55,367 nt of DNA, taken from the NCBI GenBank assembly GCA_016841765.1, contig JAENYN010000032.1, forward strand, positions 1 to 55,367, written 5' to 3'. The DNA is from Guptibacillus hwajinpoensis (GTDB lineage: Bacteria > Bacillota > Bacilli > Bacillales > Bacillaceae_O). A program made the position numbers and the translations under genes. The notes beneath the pieces were generated by a model. It was not told the origin of the DNA, made no database searches, and worked only from the letters and a program-made list of their open reading frames with translations. Below are positions 19,389-30,614 of this stretch, piece after piece (positions within the stretch are counted from its first letter, which is position 1; every line of letters begins with the position of its first letter).

Positions 19389-20033
19389 TTATTTTGTTTT
19401 GGTGCTGTGCCGTTCCTGCAGAACGGCGAGGACGTCATCGAGCGGCAGTTTTTGTTCGCGGAGGAGGACCATGAGATGGAACAGCAGGTCGGCTGCTTCC
19501 CATTTCAGTTCCTCCGGATCGCGATTTTTGGCGGCGATGATAACCTCGGCGGCTTCCTCGCCGACTTTCTTCAATATTTTATCGACACCTTCTGTGAATA
19601 GATAAGTTGTATAAGAGCCTTCCGGCATTTCCGCTTCCCGTTCGGCGATAATCCGCTCAAGCTCGTTCAGGATGGCGAACCGGTTTTCCCTGTCTGAAAC
19701 AGGTGCTTCACCACCCGCCAGCACGGATTCCCCAAAACAGCTGTAGCTGCCCGTATGGCAGGCGGGCCCGGCCGGTTCGACACTGACGAGGACCGCATCC
19801 TGGTCACAATCATACCTGAGCCCGGTCACCTTCTGGGTATTGCCGGACGTCTCGCCTTTATGCCACAGTTCCTGGCGTGACCTGCTGTAAAACCATGTTT
19901 CCCGCGTTTCGATCGTTTTTTCCAGTGATTCCTTATTCATATAAGCAAGTGTCAGCACTTCTTTGCTGGCAGCATCCTGGACGATTGCCGGCACAAGCCC
20001 TTTTTCATCAAATTTGACGTCGGATACATTCAT
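19389..20033 (-). CDS. hisI: Bifunctional phosphoribosyl-AMP cyclohydrolase / phosphoribosyl-ATP pyrophosphatase
   Basis: Catalyses steps 2 and 3 of histidine biosynthesis. The 214-aa protein has an N-terminal cyclohydrolase domain (about 1-110) with the Zn- and Mg-binding segments [24 protein letters not shown] and [12 protein letters not shown]. The C-terminal pyrophosphatase domain has [15 protein letters not shown] and [13 protein letters not shown]. The fused HisIE form is usual in Bacillus. Its start overlaps the hisF stop by 4 bp. It is the last gene of the operon. Confidence 0.97.
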   Translation of the reverse strand: MNVSDVKFDEKGLVPAIVQDAASKEVLTLAYMNKESLEKTIETRETWFYSRSRQELWHKGETSGNTQKVTGLRYDCDQDAVLVSVEPAGPACHTGSYSCFGESVLAGGEAPVSDRENRFAILNELERIIAEREAEMPEGSYTTYLFTEGVDKILKKVGEEAAEVIIAAKNRDPEELKWEAADLLFHLMVLLREQKLPLDDVLAVLQERHSTKTK

Positions 20034-20788
20034 CGGACCAGCACCCCCTTTTCCTTCAATGCGTGTTTCACTTCTTTAACCGATGTCTCTTTATAATGGA
20101 AAATCGAAGCGGCCAGCGCCGCATCGGCTACTTCCTGTTTGAATAGTTCATTGAAATGCTCGGAGCTGCCGGCACCTCCTGATGCGATGACCGGCACCGA
20201 AACCGCTTCATTCACTTTCTCGAGAAGCGCCAGGTCAAAGCCGTTCTTGGAACCGTCCCGGTCCATGCTCGTCAGCAGGATTTCCCCGGCACCGCGCTCC
20301 ACAACCTCTTTGGCCCAGTCAACGACTTCCCACTCGGTCGGGGTCCGCCCGCCGTGAGTATACACCCGCCAGGAACCCAATTCTTCATCGTACCGGGCAT
20401 CTATCGCCACGACGATGCACTGCGTCCCGAAATAATCGGCCCCTTCGGTAATCAATTCCGGACGGTTCACTGCCGCAGTGTTAAGCGACACTTTATCGGC
20501 TCCGGCCCGCAGGATCCGTTTCATGTCTTCAAGAGACGAAATTCCGCCGCCGACCGTGAACGGAATGGCCAGCTCGGAGGCGACATCTTTCACGACTTCG
20601 ACCATCGTTTCCCGGCCTTCATGCGAAGCGGAAATATCGAGGAAAACAAGCTCGTCCGCACCTTCCTCGTCATAAAAGCGGGCGAGTTCGACCGGATCCC
20701 CGGCATCGCGGAGCTGGACAAACTGCACGCCCTTGACGACCCGGCCTTCCTTCACATCAAGGCACGGAATGATCCGTTTCGAAATCAC
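20030..20788 (-). CDS. hisF: Imidazole glycerol phosphate synthase, cyclase subunit
   Basis: Converts PRFAR and ammonia (from HisH) to imidazole glycerol phosphate and AICAR. It is a 252-aa beta-alpha barrel, with catalytic Asp11 in [15 protein letters not shown] and the second Asp in [15 protein letters not shown]. Phosphate sites are TVGGGI and [11 protein letters not shown]. It overlaps hisA and hisI by 4 bp each, so translation is coupled. Confidence 0.98.
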   Translation of the reverse strand: MISKRIIPCLDVKEGRVVKGVQFVQLRDAGDPVELARFYDEEGADELVFLDISASHEGRETMVEVVKDVASELAIPFTVGGGISSLEDMKRILRAGADKVSLNTAAVNRPELITEGADYFGTQCIVVAIDARYDEELGSWRVYTHGGRTPTEWEVVDWAKEVVERGAGEILLTSMDRDGSKNGFDLALLEKVNEAVSVPVIASGGAGSSEHFNELFKQEVADAALAASIFHYKETSVKEVKHALKEKGVLVR

Positions 20789-21519
20789 AGGCTGTCCACC
20801 TCCCGCAATGCTTCAGCAAGCGTGAACCGGTCTGTATACAGTGCCTTGCCGACAATCGCCCCGGCAACACCCTGCCCTCGCTTTTCCGCAAGATTCCGGA
20901 GGTCGGCAAGACTGCTGACGCCGCCGGATGCGATCACTTCTTTCCCCGTTGCCTCAGCAAGCCGGATTGACGCTTCAATATTCGGCCCGGACAAAGTGCC
21001 ATCGGTCGCGATATCGGTGAAAATGAACGTTTCGGCGCCGGCAGCAGCCAGCTCCCTGCCGAGATCCTCCGCTTTCACCTTTGACGTCTGGGTCCAGCCT
21101 TCGGTCGCAACATATCCGTCGCGGGCATCCAGTCCGATGGCAATCCTGCCGTGGTGTTCAGCCAGCATCCCTTTTACAAAATCAGGGCGGGAGAGGACGC
21201 TGCTTCCTAAAATCACCCGGGTCACACCGCGATTGAAATAGTATTCCGCGTCTTTCTCCGTACGGATTCCGCCGCCGACCTGGATTTTCAGCCCCGAGTT
21301 GTAGGCGATCGATGAAATCAATGTCTCATTCACAGGCTTGCCTGCTTTGGCGCCGTCAAGGTCGACCATATGAATCCACTCGGCGCCCTGGTCGGCAAAC
21401 TGCTGTGCGACCGTCTGCGGCGAATCGCTGAAAACCGTTTCCTTATCATAATCGCCTTGCAGCAGGCGCACACATTTGCCGTCCCTGATATCAATCGCCG
21501 GATAAATCGTGAAGCTCAT
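20785..21519 (-). CDS. hisA: ProFAR isomerase
   Basis: 1-(5-phosphoribosyl)-5-[(5-phosphoribosylamino)methylideneamino]imidazole-4-carboxamide isomerase, step 4 of histidine synthesis. It is a 244-aa beta-alpha barrel homologous to HisF, with the catalytic Asp in [33 protein letters not shown], and the second Asp in [14 protein letters not shown]. It overlaps hisH and hisF by 4 bp. Confidence 0.98.
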   Translation of the reverse strand: MSFTIYPAIDIRDGKCVRLLQGDYDKETVFSDSPQTVAQQFADQGAEWIHMVDLDGAKAGKPVNETLISSIAYNSGLKIQVGGGIRTEKDAEYYFNRGVTRVILGSSVLSRPDFVKGMLAEHHGRIAIGLDARDGYVATEGWTQTSKVKAEDLGRELAAAGAETFIFTDIATDGTLSGPNIEASIRLAEATGKEVIASGGVSSLADLRNLAEKRGQGVAGAIVGKALYTDRFTLAEALREVDSL

Positions 21520-22154
21520 AGACTATCCGCTCCTTTCACAATATCCGTGAACCTTTTTAAAATCGCAAGCCCGGCCCGGCCGCTTTTTTCCGGATGAAAT
21601 TGAGTGCCGAAAATAGTGCCGCGCCCGACAACCGCCGGCACCTCCACATCATAGTTGGCACTCGCCAGCACAACATCATGCCGGTCCGTCTCAACATAAT
21701 AGGAATGGACGAAATAAACAAAATCCTCCGGGATGTTTTTCAAAAGTGGCGACTCGGGCGCATGATAGGTGAGCTTGTTCCAGCCCATGTGCGGCACCTT
21801 ATATTTCAGCCCGGCTTTCGTATGCCCTTTGAAACGGACGACCCGGCCCGGTAAAATGCCAAGCCCTTTCGTCAGGCCGTTCTCTTCACTTTCTTCAAAT
21901 AACAGCTGCATGCCTAGGCAGATGCCGAACAGCGGCGTGCCGTTTTCTGCTTCATCGAGGATGAATTCCGCCAGCCCGTTTTCATTGAGCGCCTTCATTC
22001 CGTCCCGGAACGCCCCGACTCCCGGCAAAATCAGCCCGTCGGCTTTTTTCAATTCCTCTATGTCGCCAGATAGGAAAAAGGGGACTTCCATCCGCTCAAG
22101 CGCTTTGCTGACGCTGAACAGATTCCCCATTCCATAGTCGATAATGCCGATCAT
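21516..22154 (-). CDS. hisH: Imidazole glycerol phosphate synthase, glutaminase subunit
   Basis: A class I glutamine amidotransferase that feeds ammonia to HisF. The protein has 212 aa. The nucleophilic Cys lies in [14 protein letters not shown], and the His and Glu of the triad in [10 protein letters not shown]. The oxyanion strand is in [13 protein letters not shown]. The ATG directly follows the hisB stop. Confidence 0.97.
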   Translation of the reverse strand: MIGIIDYGMGNLFSVSKALERMEVPFFLSGDIEELKKADGLILPGVGAFRDGMKALNENGLAEFILDEAENGTPLFGICLGMQLLFEESEENGLTKGLGILPGRVVRFKGHTKAGLKYKVPHMGWNKLTYHAPESPLLKNIPEDFVYFVHSYYVETDRHDVVLASANYDVEVPAVVGRGTIFGTQFHPEKSGRAGLAILKRFTDIVKGADSL

Positions 22155-22760
22155 TTACAACATCCCTTTCGTAGAAGGAACCCCCTTGATGCGCGGGTCC
22201 AGCATCGTCGCTTCATCAAGCGCGCGGGCGAGCGCCTTGAATACCGCTTCGATCATATGATGAGTGTTTCTGCCGTAATGGACGATCACATGCAAGTTCA
22301 TCCGCGCTTCAAGTGCGAACTTCCATAAAAATTCGTGGACGAGTTCCACGTCGAAGTCACCGACGCGCTCATTCGGAAATTCCCCTTTGAACTCAAAATG
22401 CGGGCGGTTGCTCAAATCGACAACGACCTGGGCAAGAGCCTCGTCCATCGGCACGAATGCATTGCCGTAACGGCGGATGCCCTTCTTATCGCCAAGCGCT
22501 TTGGCAAAAGCCTGTCCAAGGCAGATCCCGATATCCTCCGTCGTATGGTGGCCGTCAATCTCGGTGTCGCCGTTCGCATCAACATCGAGCTCGAACTGGC
22601 CGTGTCTGGCAAACAGGTCGAGCATATGGGTCAAAAACGGGACTCCGGTCTCAAGCCGGCTTGTCCCTTCTCCGTCCAGGTTAAGTTTCAGCGAAATATC
22701 GGTTTCGTTCGTTTTGCGGCGGATGCTGCCTTTACGCGGTTCCATCTGTTGTTCCATCAT
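22155..22760 (-). CDS. hisB: Imidazoleglycerol-phosphate dehydratase
   Basis: A Mn-dependent dehydratase, step 6 of histidine synthesis. It has 201 aa from [15 protein letters not shown]. The metal-binding repeats [12 protein letters not shown] and [15 protein letters not shown] are present, as expected for the monofunctional short HisB of Firmicutes. I chose the ATG at 22760 (GGGAGG upstream, inside the end of hisD). The longer frame to 22829 overlaps hisD by 98 bp and has no ribosome site. With the chosen start the overlap is 29 bp. Confidence 0.95.
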   Translation of the reverse strand: MMEQQMEPRKGSIRRKTNETDISLKLNLDGEGTSRLETGVPFLTHMLDLFARHGQFELDVDANGDTEIDGHHTTEDIGICLGQAFAKALGDKKGIRRYGNAFVPMDEALAQVVVDLSNRPHFEFKGEFPNERVGDFDVELVHEFLWKFALEARMNLHVIVHYGRNTHHMIEAVFKALARALDEATMLDPRIKGVPSTKGML

Positions 22761-24027
22761 TTTCTTCCTCCCTTGCTTCCACTGCGCGGGCATGCGCCTC
22801 AAGCCCTTCCAGGCGGGCGAGTGCAGCAATCTTTCCGCTATTTTCTTTGAGCGCTGTGCCGCTATATGAGATGATGCTTGATTTTTTCACAAAATCATCG
22901 ACCGATAGCGGACTTGAGAATCTGGCCGTTCCGTTTGTCGGCAGGACGTGATTCGGACCGGCAAAGTAGTCTCCGACCGGTTCCGAGCTGTACGGGCCGA
23001 GAAAAATGGCGCCGGCATGGCGGATTTTCCCCAGGGCCTCGAGCGGTTCTTCGGTTACGACTTCAAGGTGTTCCGGAGCCAGGCTGTTGACGGCTTCGAT
23101 TGCCTCTTCCATCGTATCTGTCACATAAACCATGCCGTAATCACGGATCGATGCTTCCGCCACTTTTTTGCGGGGCAGCGTCTGCAGCTGCCGTTCCACT
23201 TCTTTCACGGTCTTTGCAGCCAGTTCTTCGCTGTCCGTGACCAGAATGCTTGAGGCGCGCTCATCATGCTCCGCCTGTGACAAGAGATCGGCTGCAATAT
23301 AGGCCGGGTTGGCGGTCCGATCAGCCAGGACGACGATTTCTGACGGGCCGGCGATCATATCAATCGCCACGTCCCCGAACACTTCCCGTTTGGCCAGCGC
23401 CACAAAAATGTTGCCGGGACCGGTGATTTTATCGACGGCCGGAATCGTTTCCGTTCCGTAGGCAAGCGCTGCAATCGCCTGGGCTCCGCCGATTTTGAAA
23501 ATATCTGTGACGCCAAGCTGTTTTGCGGCAGCAAGTACGCCCGCCGGCAGCTTGCCATCTGCTTGCGGCGGTGATACCATTACGATTTTTTCCACCCCTG
23601 CCACCTGGGCCGGAATCACGTTCATGAGTACTGATGACGGATAAGCGGCCGTTCCGCCTGGTACATAAACACCGACCGCATCGAGAGGCGTAATTTTCTG
23701 GCCGAGGATCGTGCCGTCTGCTTTTGTGGTCATCCAGGACTGCTGGACCATGCGGGCGTGGTAGTCCCGGATATTTTCAGCCGCTTCTCTTAAAGCTGAT
23801 AAAATGCCAGGTTCCATGCTTTCATATGCTTCATTGATTTCATCTTCGCCAACCCGGATGGTGCCCAGCTTAACCTTATCGAATTTTTCCGTATATCGGC
23901 GGACGGCGCCGTCACCGTTCAGGCGGACGTCTTCAATGATGGAAAGGACTGCTTTGCGCTGATCCTCTGTGCCTGAGTCCAGCGACCGTTTCAGGGATAC
24001 AGCATCGCTCACTTTTGTGATTTTCAC
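22732..24027 (-). CDS. hisD: Histidinol dehydrogenase
   Basis: A Zn- and NAD-dependent enzyme that oxidises L-histidinol to L-histidine in the last two steps. The 431-aa length is standard. Features are [34 protein letters not shown], the Zn/catalytic region [14 protein letters not shown] and [14 protein letters not shown]. The start overlaps hisG by 4 bp. Confidence 0.98.
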   Translation of the reverse strand: MKITKVSDAVSLKRSLDSGTEDQRKAVLSIIEDVRLNGDGAVRRYTEKFDKVKLGTIRVGEDEINEAYESMEPGILSALREAAENIRDYHARMVQQSWMTTKADGTILGQKITPLDAVGVYVPGGTAAYPSSVLMNVIPAQVAGVEKIVMVSPPQADGKLPAGVLAAAKQLGVTDIFKIGGAQAIAALAYGTETIPAVDKITGPGNIFVALAKREVFGDVAIDMIAGPSEIVVLADRTANPAYIAADLLSQAEHDERASSILVTDSEELAAKTVKEVERQLQTLPRKKVAEASIRDYGMVYVTDTMEEAIEAVNSLAPEHLEVVTEEPLEALGKIRHAGAIFLGPYSSEPVGDYFAGPNHVLPTNGTARFSSPLSVDDFVKKSSIISYSGTALKENSGKIAALARLEGLEAHARAVEAREEENDGTTDGTA

Positions 24028-24665
24028 TTGCCGACACTTCCTTTCACCGCTTCAGCAAGCCGTCCTGTCATGTCATCAATGATGCTGTCCTTCGTCCGGT
24101 AACTGACAGGATTGACGATGAAACGGGAGGTGATGCCGACGATCCGCTCCATTTCCACAAGCCCGTTATCCTTCAGCGTCTGCCCGGTCGAAACGATGTC
24201 AACAATCCGTTCGGCAAGCCCGACAAGCGGAGCGAGTTCGATCGATCCGTTCAATTTGATGATTTCAACCTGTTCGCCCTGCTGGCGGAAGTAGCTCGAT
24301 GCGATGTTCGGATACTTCGTCGCCACTTTCGGCGCGACACTGCCAAGCTTAGTGCCCGGCACCCCGGCAACAGCGAGGTGGCATGGGCTGATATTCAAAT
24401 CAAGTACTTCGTATATATCGCGTTCTTCTTCAAGCATGACGTCCTTCCCGGCGATGCCGACATCGGCGACTCCATACTCCACATATGTAGGGACATCCAT
24501 CGGCTTGGCCAGAATATAGCGGAAGCCATCCTGCTCCGATTCGATGATCAGCTTTCTCGTGTCGGAAAAATCAGGCGGCAGTTCATAACCGGCATCCTGG
24601 AGAAGCCGGGCTGCATCCTTGAAGATCCGCCCTTTCGGCAGGGCGATTGTCAGTTTTGCATCCAT
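24024..24665 (-). CDS. hisG: ATP phosphoribosyltransferase, short form catalytic subunit
   Basis: The first committed step of histidine synthesis. The 213-aa short form lacks the regulatory C-terminal domain and needs HisZ, encoded immediately upstream. Motifs: [30 protein letters not shown] and the PRPP-binding [15 protein letters not shown]. Its start overlaps the hisZ stop by one base. Feedback inhibition by histidine would act through the HisG-HisZ complex (family knowledge). Confidence 0.98.
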   Translation of the reverse strand: MDAKLTIALPKGRIFKDAARLLQDAGYELPPDFSDTRKLIIESEQDGFRYILAKPMDVPTYVEYGVADVGIAGKDVMLEEERDIYEVLDLNISPCHLAVAGVPGTKLGSVAPKVATKYPNIASSYFRQQGEQVEIIKLNGSIELAPLVGLAERIVDIVSTGQTLKDNGLVEMERIVGITSRFIVNPVSYRTKDSIIDDMTGRLAEAVKGSVGK

Positions 24666-25849
24666 TATCGGCGACCCCCTTTTCCGTTTCCGAGCATATA
24701 GGCGACTGAGTCATAGCGGGAGGTGAAACGATCGACGTCTTCCACCCCGTGTATATCCTGCAAGATGACCCGGACGCCTTCAGAACGTTTCTGCGCCGCT
24801 TCTTCAAGGGCCTGCTTGCGCTGTTCATCGCTGAAGAGAATGCAGTGGACCTCCGGTGCTTCTTCGGCCGCCCCGGCCGCTTCAAGCAAACGGTCCATCC
24901 GGATGCCGAATCCGGTCGCCTTCGCCGGACGGTCGAATTTTTCCATCAGCTGATCATAACGGCCGCCATTGCAAAGCGGCGAACCGATTTTATCCGTATA
25001 CCCTTCAAAGGTAATGCCTGTATAGTAACTCATGTGGCTCACGAGGTTTAAGTCCAGACGGGCGTAGCGGGTCACACCCTGGCTCTCCAAAATGTCCCAC
25101 AGCTTTTTCAGGCTTTCGGCGGCCTGTTTCCCTTCTTCTGACCGGACAAGTTCGGCAGCTTCCTCTATTTTTTCTGGCGTGCCTCTTAATTCAAGCAGTT
25201 TGAGGAGGCGGTTTTCATCGATTGATGACAGGCCGAGCGTCCGGATATGCTCCCGGTAGCCGACATAGTTCTTCTCATAAAGATAACGCCGCAAACCTTC
25301 CGCCCGCTCCTCATTTCCGAGCACTTCGACGAACAGAGCGTTCACATAACCGATATGGCCGACAGCGATGGTGAAATCAGACAAACCGGCCTTCTCGAGG
25401 ACTGCCGTCATAAGCGCGATCACTTCCGCATCGGCACTCAGCGTCGGATCCCCGATCAACTCCACGCCGATCTGCTCAAATTCCGCCGGCCGGCCGCCCT
25501 CGCGCTGCTGGGCCCGGAACACATTGGCATCATAAGCAAGGCGAAGAGGAAGGCTCGCGCTGCGCAGCCTTGACGCGGCAACCCGCGCGATCGGTGCTGT
25601 CATATCAGGGCGCAGCACAACCGAATGGCCCTGCTGGTCAAGCAGCTTGAACAGCTGCTGATCCAAAATGGCCGACGCATTCCCGACCGTCTCATAATAT
25701 TCAAGTGTCGGCGTATCAACATGCTGATACCCCCAATTCGCAATCTCATCCGCAATCGCCCGGCGGACCCTCTGCTTCGCCTCATACAAAAGCGGCAGCG
25801 TATCCCGCATGCCAAGCGGCTTCTCAAACATAAACGGCTTAGACATCAT
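24665..25849 (-). CDS. hisZ: ATP phosphoribosyltransferase regulatory subunit
   Basis: A histidyl-tRNA-synthetase-like protein that activates short HisG and mediates feedback control. The protein has 394 aa, with class II synthetase motif 2-like [16 protein letters not shown], then REFEQ-type segment [16 protein letters not shown] and [10 protein letters not shown]. Two ATGs (25849 and 25846) follow GGAGGGG. It is the first gene of hisZGDBHAFI. No T-box leader (AGGGTGG core) is visible upstream. Confidence 0.96.
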   Translation of the reverse strand: MMSKPFMFEKPLGMRDTLPLLYEAKQRVRRAIADEIANWGYQHVDTPTLEYYETVGNASAILDQQLFKLLDQQGHSVVLRPDMTAPIARVAASRLRSASLPLRLAYDANVFRAQQREGGRPAEFEQIGVELIGDPTLSADAEVIALMTAVLEKAGLSDFTIAVGHIGYVNALFVEVLGNEERAEGLRRYLYEKNYVGYREHIRTLGLSSIDENRLLKLLELRGTPEKIEEAAELVRSEEGKQAAESLKKLWDILESQGVTRYARLDLNLVSHMSYYTGITFEGYTDKIGSPLCNGGRYDQLMEKFDRPAKATGFGIRMDRLLEAAGAAEEAPEVHCILFSDEQRKQALEEAAQKRSEGVRVILQDIHGVEDVDRFTSRYDSVAYMLGNGKGGRR

Positions 25850-25909
25850 TTCCCCTCCAATATCGATTCACTGCCTTACTACCTTCGCTAATCGGCCCGC
25901 AATTCCTGT

Positions 25910-25950
25910 GGGAATGCCTGGCAATTGCCTCGCAATTGCCAGGCATTCCC
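25910..25950. repeat. Palindromic repeat family, copy 4 (upstream of hisZ)
   Basis: A 19-bp perfect stem (GGGAATGCCTGGCAATTGC and its complement) encloses a 3-nt CTC loop, so it would form a very stable hairpin. It lies 60 bp upstream of the hisZ start, probably within the leader. Confidence 0.9.
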
Positions 25951-26190
25951 GACCAAATGCGAACGCTCACTCACGGAATTTTTGTGTCTTTGAACAAACC
26001 GCGCCCACAATAGCATTTGCATTATTATGAGCAACTTTGAAGGAAATAAGGCGGCATATGCTGAATTAACGTAATACTCTTGTATAAATAGCAAAACGCT
26101 TTAGTTCGCTAATACGATAACAAAATAAAGTTATAATGAGTGTAACTTTACAAACTTCATTCGTCAACCAAAAAAGTTTGCAGGATTTGT

Positions 26191-26221
26191 TGCCAGGCAA
26201 TTGCGACGCAATTGCCTGGCA
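26191..26221. repeat. Palindromic repeat family, copy 5 (upstream of degV)
   Basis: A 14-bp perfect stem (TGCCAGGCAATTGC / GCAATTGCCTGGCA) encloses loop GAC. It is oriented opposite to copy 4 in the same intergenic region, 240 bp away. Confidence 0.9.
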
Positions 26222-26294
26222 CACTGCCCCTAATTAAGTACTTCTCTACAAATCATTCGAATAAACTAGGAAAAATGCCAGGGGAGGATTCTAG

Positions 26295-27158
26295 ATGACG
26301 CGGATTGCCTGGATTACGGACAGTACGGCCAATTTGCCCGACGAATTTATGAAAGAACATGGTATTTATTCCGTGCCGGTTCACATTATCGCCGGGGACG
26401 ACACATACAGGGATGGTATTGATATCACTCCTGAACAGCTGTACAAGAAGATGAAGCAGCTGCCGGAAGGCGTCGCAAAAACCTCGCAGCCTTCAATCGG
26501 TGAATTCACGGATGTATATGACAAACTTCAGCAAGAATACGACGGGGCGATTGCCGTCCACCTGTCCGCCGCATTGAGCGGTACGTTCGCAACGAGCAAA
26601 CAGGGGGCGGAAATCGCGGGTTTCCCTGTTGAAATGGTCGATTCCAAACTCATTTCCGAGCCGCTTGCCGTCATGATCCAGCGCGGCATCACCTTGCTGG
26701 CCGGGGGGAGAAGCGTCAGCGAAATTAAAAAAGAGCTCGAAAACCTGGCAGCTCTAAATGAAACATACGTATCCGTAGGAAACCTGGAGCAGCTCTACCG
26801 AAGCGGCCGGCTCAGCAGCATCAGCTATTTCCTTGGCAGCTTTTTAAAAATCACACCGATTATCGCCCTCGAAGACGGCAAGCTTTCAATCAAAGAAAAG
26901 GTGAGGACAGAACCGCGGGCCTGGAAAAAGATGATTGCCCGGCTCGAAGAATGCAAGAAAAATCACGGGGTGGGCGAGGCTTATATCCTTCATGTAAACT
27001 CAATGGAGAAAGCCGTCCAGCTAAAATCGCAAATTCAGGCGGCCATGCCTGAAATGGACATCTCCATTTCGGATCTGTCCCCGGCGGTCGGGGTCCATAC
27101 CGGCGAGGGGACAGTTGCATTGAGCTGGTTTAATGAAAAGAGAGAAGATGGGGAGTAA
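26295..27158 (+). CDS. DegV-family fatty-acid-binding protein
   Basis: A 287-aa two-domain DegV (EDD-fold) protein. Family members bind long-chain fatty acids, and some act as FakB subunits of fatty acid kinase. N-terminal ITDSTANLPDEFMKEHGI, the fatty-acid carboxylate-binding TSQPSIGEF, LSAALSGTFATSKQGA and the C-terminal SPAVGVHTGEGTVALSW are typical. AGGGGAGG precedes the ATG. It stands alone on the plus strand between the his and hprK operons. Which acyl chain it binds cannot be told. Confidence 0.94.
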   Translation: MTRIAWITDSTANLPDEFMKEHGIYSVPVHIIAGDDTYRDGIDITPEQLYKKMKQLPEGVAKTSQPSIGEFTDVYDKLQQEYDGAIAVHLSAALSGTFATSKQGAEIAGFPVEMVDSKLISEPLAVMIQRGITLLAGGRSVSEIKKELENLAALNETYVSVGNLEQLYRSGRLSSISYFLGSFLKITPIIALEDGKLSIKEKVRTEPRAWKKMIARLEECKKNHGVGEAYILHVNSMEKAVQLKSQIQAAMPEMDISISDLSPAVGVHTGEGTVALSWFNEKREDGE

Positions 27159-27573
27159 TCAAACATACAGGGGCAGGCCGGGCAACGGTTTCAGACTGAA
27201 ACGGTGACGGATTGTCCCTATTTTCATGGAAAAAACACCTGCTTTATTTCAAATAGGTGCTTTTAAACGGGCTCGTCCAGTACGATACCAGCTAATATCG
27301 CCAAACTCCTGTAAGCCGGCCAGCCGAAATCCGTTCCCGGAGCTTTTCAATTCAACTTTCACGCTTTTTCAATCATTCAATCCGATTTATCTTTAACTTC
27401 CCCTCATTTACAACCAATTTTTCCGGTTTTTCCGCCATTTTATAAAAATGCCCAAACCGGCAGCCCGCATGATTGTCCATTTGAACAAACAACACCGCCT
27501 CCGGTCTCATCCTCCCCCCGCTCCAAGCAAAACAACCCCTTCCAAAAACAAAAAAGACCAACCCCTCCCAGGA
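27159..27573. other. Intergenic stretch between degV and the YvoF-like gene
   Basis: A hairpin GTTTCAG/CTGAAAC lies near 27190-27204 and a terminator at 27230-27275. The remaining 300 bp contain no supported gene. A 62-codon frame at 27373-27561 was rejected. Confidence 0.5.
27230..27275 (+). terminator. Terminator of degV
   Basis: CACC..TATTT pairs with AAATA.GGTG (with a bulge) and is followed by CTTTT; As on the 5' side allow use from either direction. It is 70-110 bp past the degV stop. Confidence 0.6.
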
Positions 27574-28092
27574 TCAGCCTTCTTCCTCAAACTTCCGAGC
27601 TTCCATCTCTTCTTTTGTATAAATCACCTGCATCGGATTGCCGCCGACGAACGCGCCGGCCGGGACGTCCTTGTGGACGAGCGTGCCCGCCGACACGATC
27701 GCCCTGTCGCCGATATGGACACCGGGCAAAATAGTCGAGTTGGCGCCGACCAGCACTTCATCGCCGATCACGACATCTCCGAGCCGGTACTCTTCAATCA
27801 AATACTCATGAGCGAGGATGGTTGTATTATAGCCGATCACACTGTTGCGGCCGACCGATATCCGTTCCGGGAACATGATGTCGAGCATGACCATCAGCGC
27901 AAATGCCGTCTGGTCGCCGACCTTCATGTGCAAAAATGTCCGGTACAGCCAGTTTTTCACCGGCAGAAACGGCGTATAACGGGCCGCCTGGATGACGATG
28001 AAATTTTTGACGACTTTCCAGAACGGCACGGTTTTGTAAACACCCCAGAGCGAATTGGCTTCCGATACTTTATAACGTTCGGTCCTTCTCAC
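27574..28092 (-). CDS. Left-handed beta-helix acyltransferase (YvoF-like)
   Basis: A 172-aa hexapeptide-repeat (LbH) protein of the acetyltransferase type. Imperfect hexads run from about residue 75 to 150 ([56 protein letters not shown]), ending in [12 protein letters not shown]. The GTG start follows GGAGTGGG and overlaps ppaX by 23 bp. It is the last gene of hprK-lgt-yvoD-ppaX-yvoF, as in B. subtilis. The acyl acceptor is unknown. Confidence 0.88.
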   Translation of the reverse strand: MRRTERYKVSEANSLWGVYKTVPFWKVVKNFIVIQAARYTPFLPVKNWLYRTFLHMKVGDQTAFALMVMLDIMFPERISVGRNSVIGYNTTILAHEYLIEEYRLGDVVIGDEVLVGANSTILPGVHIGDRAIVSAGTLVHKDVPAGAFVGGNPMQVIYTKEEMEARKFEEEG

Positions 28093-28735
28093 GATTACCC
28101 ACTCCGATCAGCTTCAGCAGATCCGGCATTTCTTCAAGCATGAAATCGGGGTCGTAGGCTTCAAGGTGTTTGCGCCCTTTTGCAGTCCAGGCGACACCTG
28201 CCGTATACGTGCCCGCGTTTTGCCCGGCGACGATATCATGATGATTATCGCCGATCATGATCGCATGCTCGCGCCGGCTGCCGAGCTGGAACAGCGCTTT
28301 TTCGACCGGCTCCGGATCAGGCTTGGCATGTTCAACATCATCAAGCGTGACAACAACATCAAAAAAACGGTCAATACCGGTCAGTTCCATCCCCATTTTT
28401 ACCGTCTGCCGCATTTTTGTCGTCACGATCCCGAGTTTATAGTTATGTTTATGGAGCGTGTCAAGCGTCTCGACGACACCATCAAAAGCTTCCACAAATT
28501 TATCGTGATTTTCAATATTATGCTTCCGGTACGTGGCCACCATTTCATCCACCCGGTCGGGATCAAGGGAAGTGAAACTCTCTTTAAGCGGCGGCCCCAT
28601 GAACTGCAGGCAGTCCTCGCGGCTATATTGCCCCGGATAATAGTGATTCAGCGTATGCATGAAAGACGAAATGATCAATTCATTCGTATCGATCAGCGTT
28701 CCATCAAGATCAAACAGCAGTGTATCAATGTTCAT
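28070..28735 (-). CDS. ppaX: HPr-Ser-P pyrophosphatase PpaX
   Basis: A HAD-superfamily phosphatase. In B. subtilis it hydrolyses the pyrophosphate released when HprK dephosphorylates HPr or Crh by phosphorolysis, pulling that reaction. It has 221 aa from [16 protein letters not shown], with catalytic Asp9 and Asp11, motif II VTTK and the late Asp pair in [16 protein letters not shown]. The ATG at 28735 has AAAGGAAG upstream; the frame open to 28786 lies inside yvoD and is not used. It is co-transcribed with hprK, which fits its role. Confidence 0.92.
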   Translation of the reverse strand: MNIDTLLFDLDGTLIDTNELIISSFMHTLNHYYPGQYSREDCLQFMGPPLKESFTSLDPDRVDEMVATYRKHNIENHDKFVEAFDGVVETLDTLHKHNYKLGIVTTKMRQTVKMGMELTGIDRFFDVVVTLDDVEHAKPDPEPVEKALFQLGSRREHAIMIGDNHHDIVAGQNAGTYTAGVAWTAKGRKHLEAYDPDFMLEEMPDLLKLIGVGNREKDRTL

Positions 28736-29666
28736 AAGTTGCTTCCTTTCTATGGGCTGTTTCAAATCGCGGCCAGAAGAATGCAACCGCCATCGTCAGC
28801 AGGATCGCCGTCACCAGCCGGATGGCTAACAATGGCCAAACCGGGATGCCGAGCGGCACAAAAATAAGGGTATCTTCCACGACCGCATGACAGGAGACGA
28901 GAAAAATGAAGGCCAAATACAGGTCGCGTTTTTCAACACCGTCTTCTTTTACAGCCTGGATCATCACACCAGCCCCGTATGCAAGACCGATTGTAAGGCC
29001 GGCAACAAGTGTCATCGACGTATTTTCCTTCATGCCGAGCATGCGGGTAAACGGAGCGAGCCGGCGGGAAAATGCATCGAGCCACTGTCTTTCCTTCATA
29101 TATTGAATGGCAATCATAAGTGGAATGACGATCAAAGCAAGCTGGAGAATGCCGAGGGATGCTTTTTCAATCCCCTGCAGCACAATATTGAACCAGCCGG
29201 TGACTTCCGAATCAGCCGACTGCACAAGCCCGTAGTTTGCAAGGTCTCCGCCGCCGGACCAGGCCAGGTTGATCATGACGGCTGAAAAAAGGGCAAGCGC
29301 AATCCTGACCAGTGCCACCACCCATATCTTGATGCCGACCCGGGCCGCAACCGTCGATTCGATCAGGAGATTATGGGAAAATGACAGCATGACAGCCAGA
29401 ATGAACACTTCTTTTACCGTCAAATCCAGTGTCAAAATCGCGCCGATTGCCGCATACAGATTCAAAAAATTGCCTATGACAAGCGGAATGGCGGCATCCC
29501 CGGACAACCCGAGCCATCCCATCAGCGGTTCAAGCCTGGCAATGACCCACGGCAGAACCGGTGTATAGCGGAGAAGCGTGACAATCAGCGTGATGGGAAA
29601 AATGACTTTTCCCAGCGTCCATGTCGTGTTAAGGCCGACAAAAAGCCCTCTCTTTAATGTTTGCAC
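28725..29666 (-). CDS. Nucleoside-recognition-domain membrane protein (YvoD-like)
   Basis: A 313-aa integral membrane protein with two Gate/nucleoside-recognition-type segments ([17 protein letters not shown] near residue 23 and [17 protein letters not shown] near 183) and about seven hydrophobic helices. It resembles spore maturation SpmA/SpmB and FeoB gate domains. Substrate and role are unknown. It overlaps ppaX by 11 bp and follows lgt by 81 bp in the conserved hprK operon. Confidence 0.85.
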   Translation of the reverse strand: MQTLKRGLFVGLNTTWTLGKVIFPITLIVTLLRYTPVLPWVIARLEPLMGWLGLSGDAAIPLVIGNFLNLYAAIGAILTLDLTVKEVFILAVMLSFSHNLLIESTVAARVGIKIWVVALVRIALALFSAVMINLAWSGGGDLANYGLVQSADSEVTGWFNIVLQGIEKASLGILQLALIVIPLMIAIQYMKERQWLDAFSRRLAPFTRMLGMKENTSMTLVAGLTIGLAYGAGVMIQAVKEDGVEKRDLYLAFIFLVSCHAVVEDTLIFVPLGIPVWPLLAIRLVTAILLTMAVAFFWPRFETAHRKEATYEH

Positions 29667-29747
29667 AACATACTCTCCCTTAACCCTCTAAGTTCATCAC
29701 AAATATTACATCATCGTACATCCGTTATTTGTCTTTGTCAATGGATT

Positions 29748-30569
29748 CTATGCTTCCAAATATCGCTTATCCGCATAGCCTTTTGCCCGCCGGTACCACA
29801 TCAGCAATACCGCAGCGGCAATCAGGACAAGGGAAATGACCTGGGCGATGCGCAGGCTGTCCGTCAGCATCAGGCTGTCGGTCCGCATGCCTTCAATGAA
29901 AAACCGGCCGAATGAATACCAGATCACATAAGACAGGAACAATTCACCGCGCCTCAGATTGACCCGGCGCAGCAACATCAACACGATAAAGCCGAGCAGG
30001 TTCCAGATCGATTCATATAAAAACGTCGGGTGGTAATACGTGCCGTTTATGTACATTTGATCGATGATGAACTGCGGCAAATGCAGGCCTTCCAAAAATG
30101 CGCGGGAAACCTCACCGCCGTGCGCTTCCTGATTCATGAAGTTGCCCCAGCGTCCGATCGCCTGTCCCAAAATGATGCTCGGAGCCGCAATATCGGCGAG
30201 CTTCCAAAATGACAGCCCGCGCTTTCTGGCAAAAACGAGCGCCGTCACCACGCTGCCGATCAACGCCCCATGAATGGCAAGGCCGCCTTCCCAGATGGCA
30301 AAGATTTTTCCCGGGTGTTCCACATAGTAATCCAACTTGAAAAGCACATAGTAAAGACGCGCCGACAGGATTGCAATCGGAATCGCCCACATGACAAGAT
30401 CCACAAACACTTCCGAATCCATGCCGCGCCGTTTTGCCTCACGGGTCGCCAGCCAGAGCCCGAGCAACGCCCCTGATAAAATAAAGACCGCATACCAATA
30501 TATCGTAAATGGGCCGAAATCCAAAAAGACGCGGTCAAGAGGCTGTATTTCCTGTTCCATTTCGTTCAC
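29748..30569 (-). CDS. lgt: Prolipoprotein diacylglyceryl transferase
   Basis: A membrane enzyme that attaches diacylglycerol from phosphatidylglycerol to the lipobox Cys of prolipoproteins. The protein has 273 aa with about seven membrane segments. Signature regions are [13 protein letters not shown] (catalytic His region), [15 protein letters not shown] and the C-terminal [11 protein letters not shown]. Lipoprotein substrates encoded in this window include those at 31796, 41605 and 48911. It is in the hprK operon, 45 bp after hprK. Confidence 0.97.
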   Translation of the reverse strand: MNEMEQEIQPLDRVFLDFGPFTIYWYAVFILSGALLGLWLATREAKRRGMDSEVFVDLVMWAIPIAILSARLYYVLFKLDYYVEHPGKIFAIWEGGLAIHGALIGSVVTALVFARKRGLSFWKLADIAAPSIILGQAIGRWGNFMNQEAHGGEVSRAFLEGLHLPQFIIDQMYINGTYYHPTFLYESIWNLLGFIVLMLLRRVNLRRGELFLSYVIWYSFGRFFIEGMRTDSLMLTDSLRIAQVISLVLIAAAVLLMWYRRAKGYADKRYLEA

Positions 30570-30614
30570 TCCTAACAGTTATCCGCTTGCCAGCCGGCAA
30601 ACATCCGCTTTTCG

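Larger units (their letters stand above)
25850..26294. other. Divergent intergenic region between hisZ and degV
   Basis: It holds palindromic repeat copies 4 and 5 and, between them, an 8-bp dyad TAAAGTTA / TAACTTTA (26126-26133 and 26143-26150). A TATAAT (26132-26137) on the plus strand lacks a good -35. I see no gene and no riboswitch. Confidence 0.5.

Noticed and set aside
25850-26294. T-box or his leader attenuator ahead of hisZ
   Set aside because: No AGGGTGG-type T-box core, no His-rich leader peptide and no terminator/antiterminator pair are visible.
27373-27561. 62-codon minus-strand frame downstream of the YvoF-like gene
   Set aside because: The start is a TTG almost touching the G-rich stretch, inner ATGs are also abutted by it, and the composition looks random.
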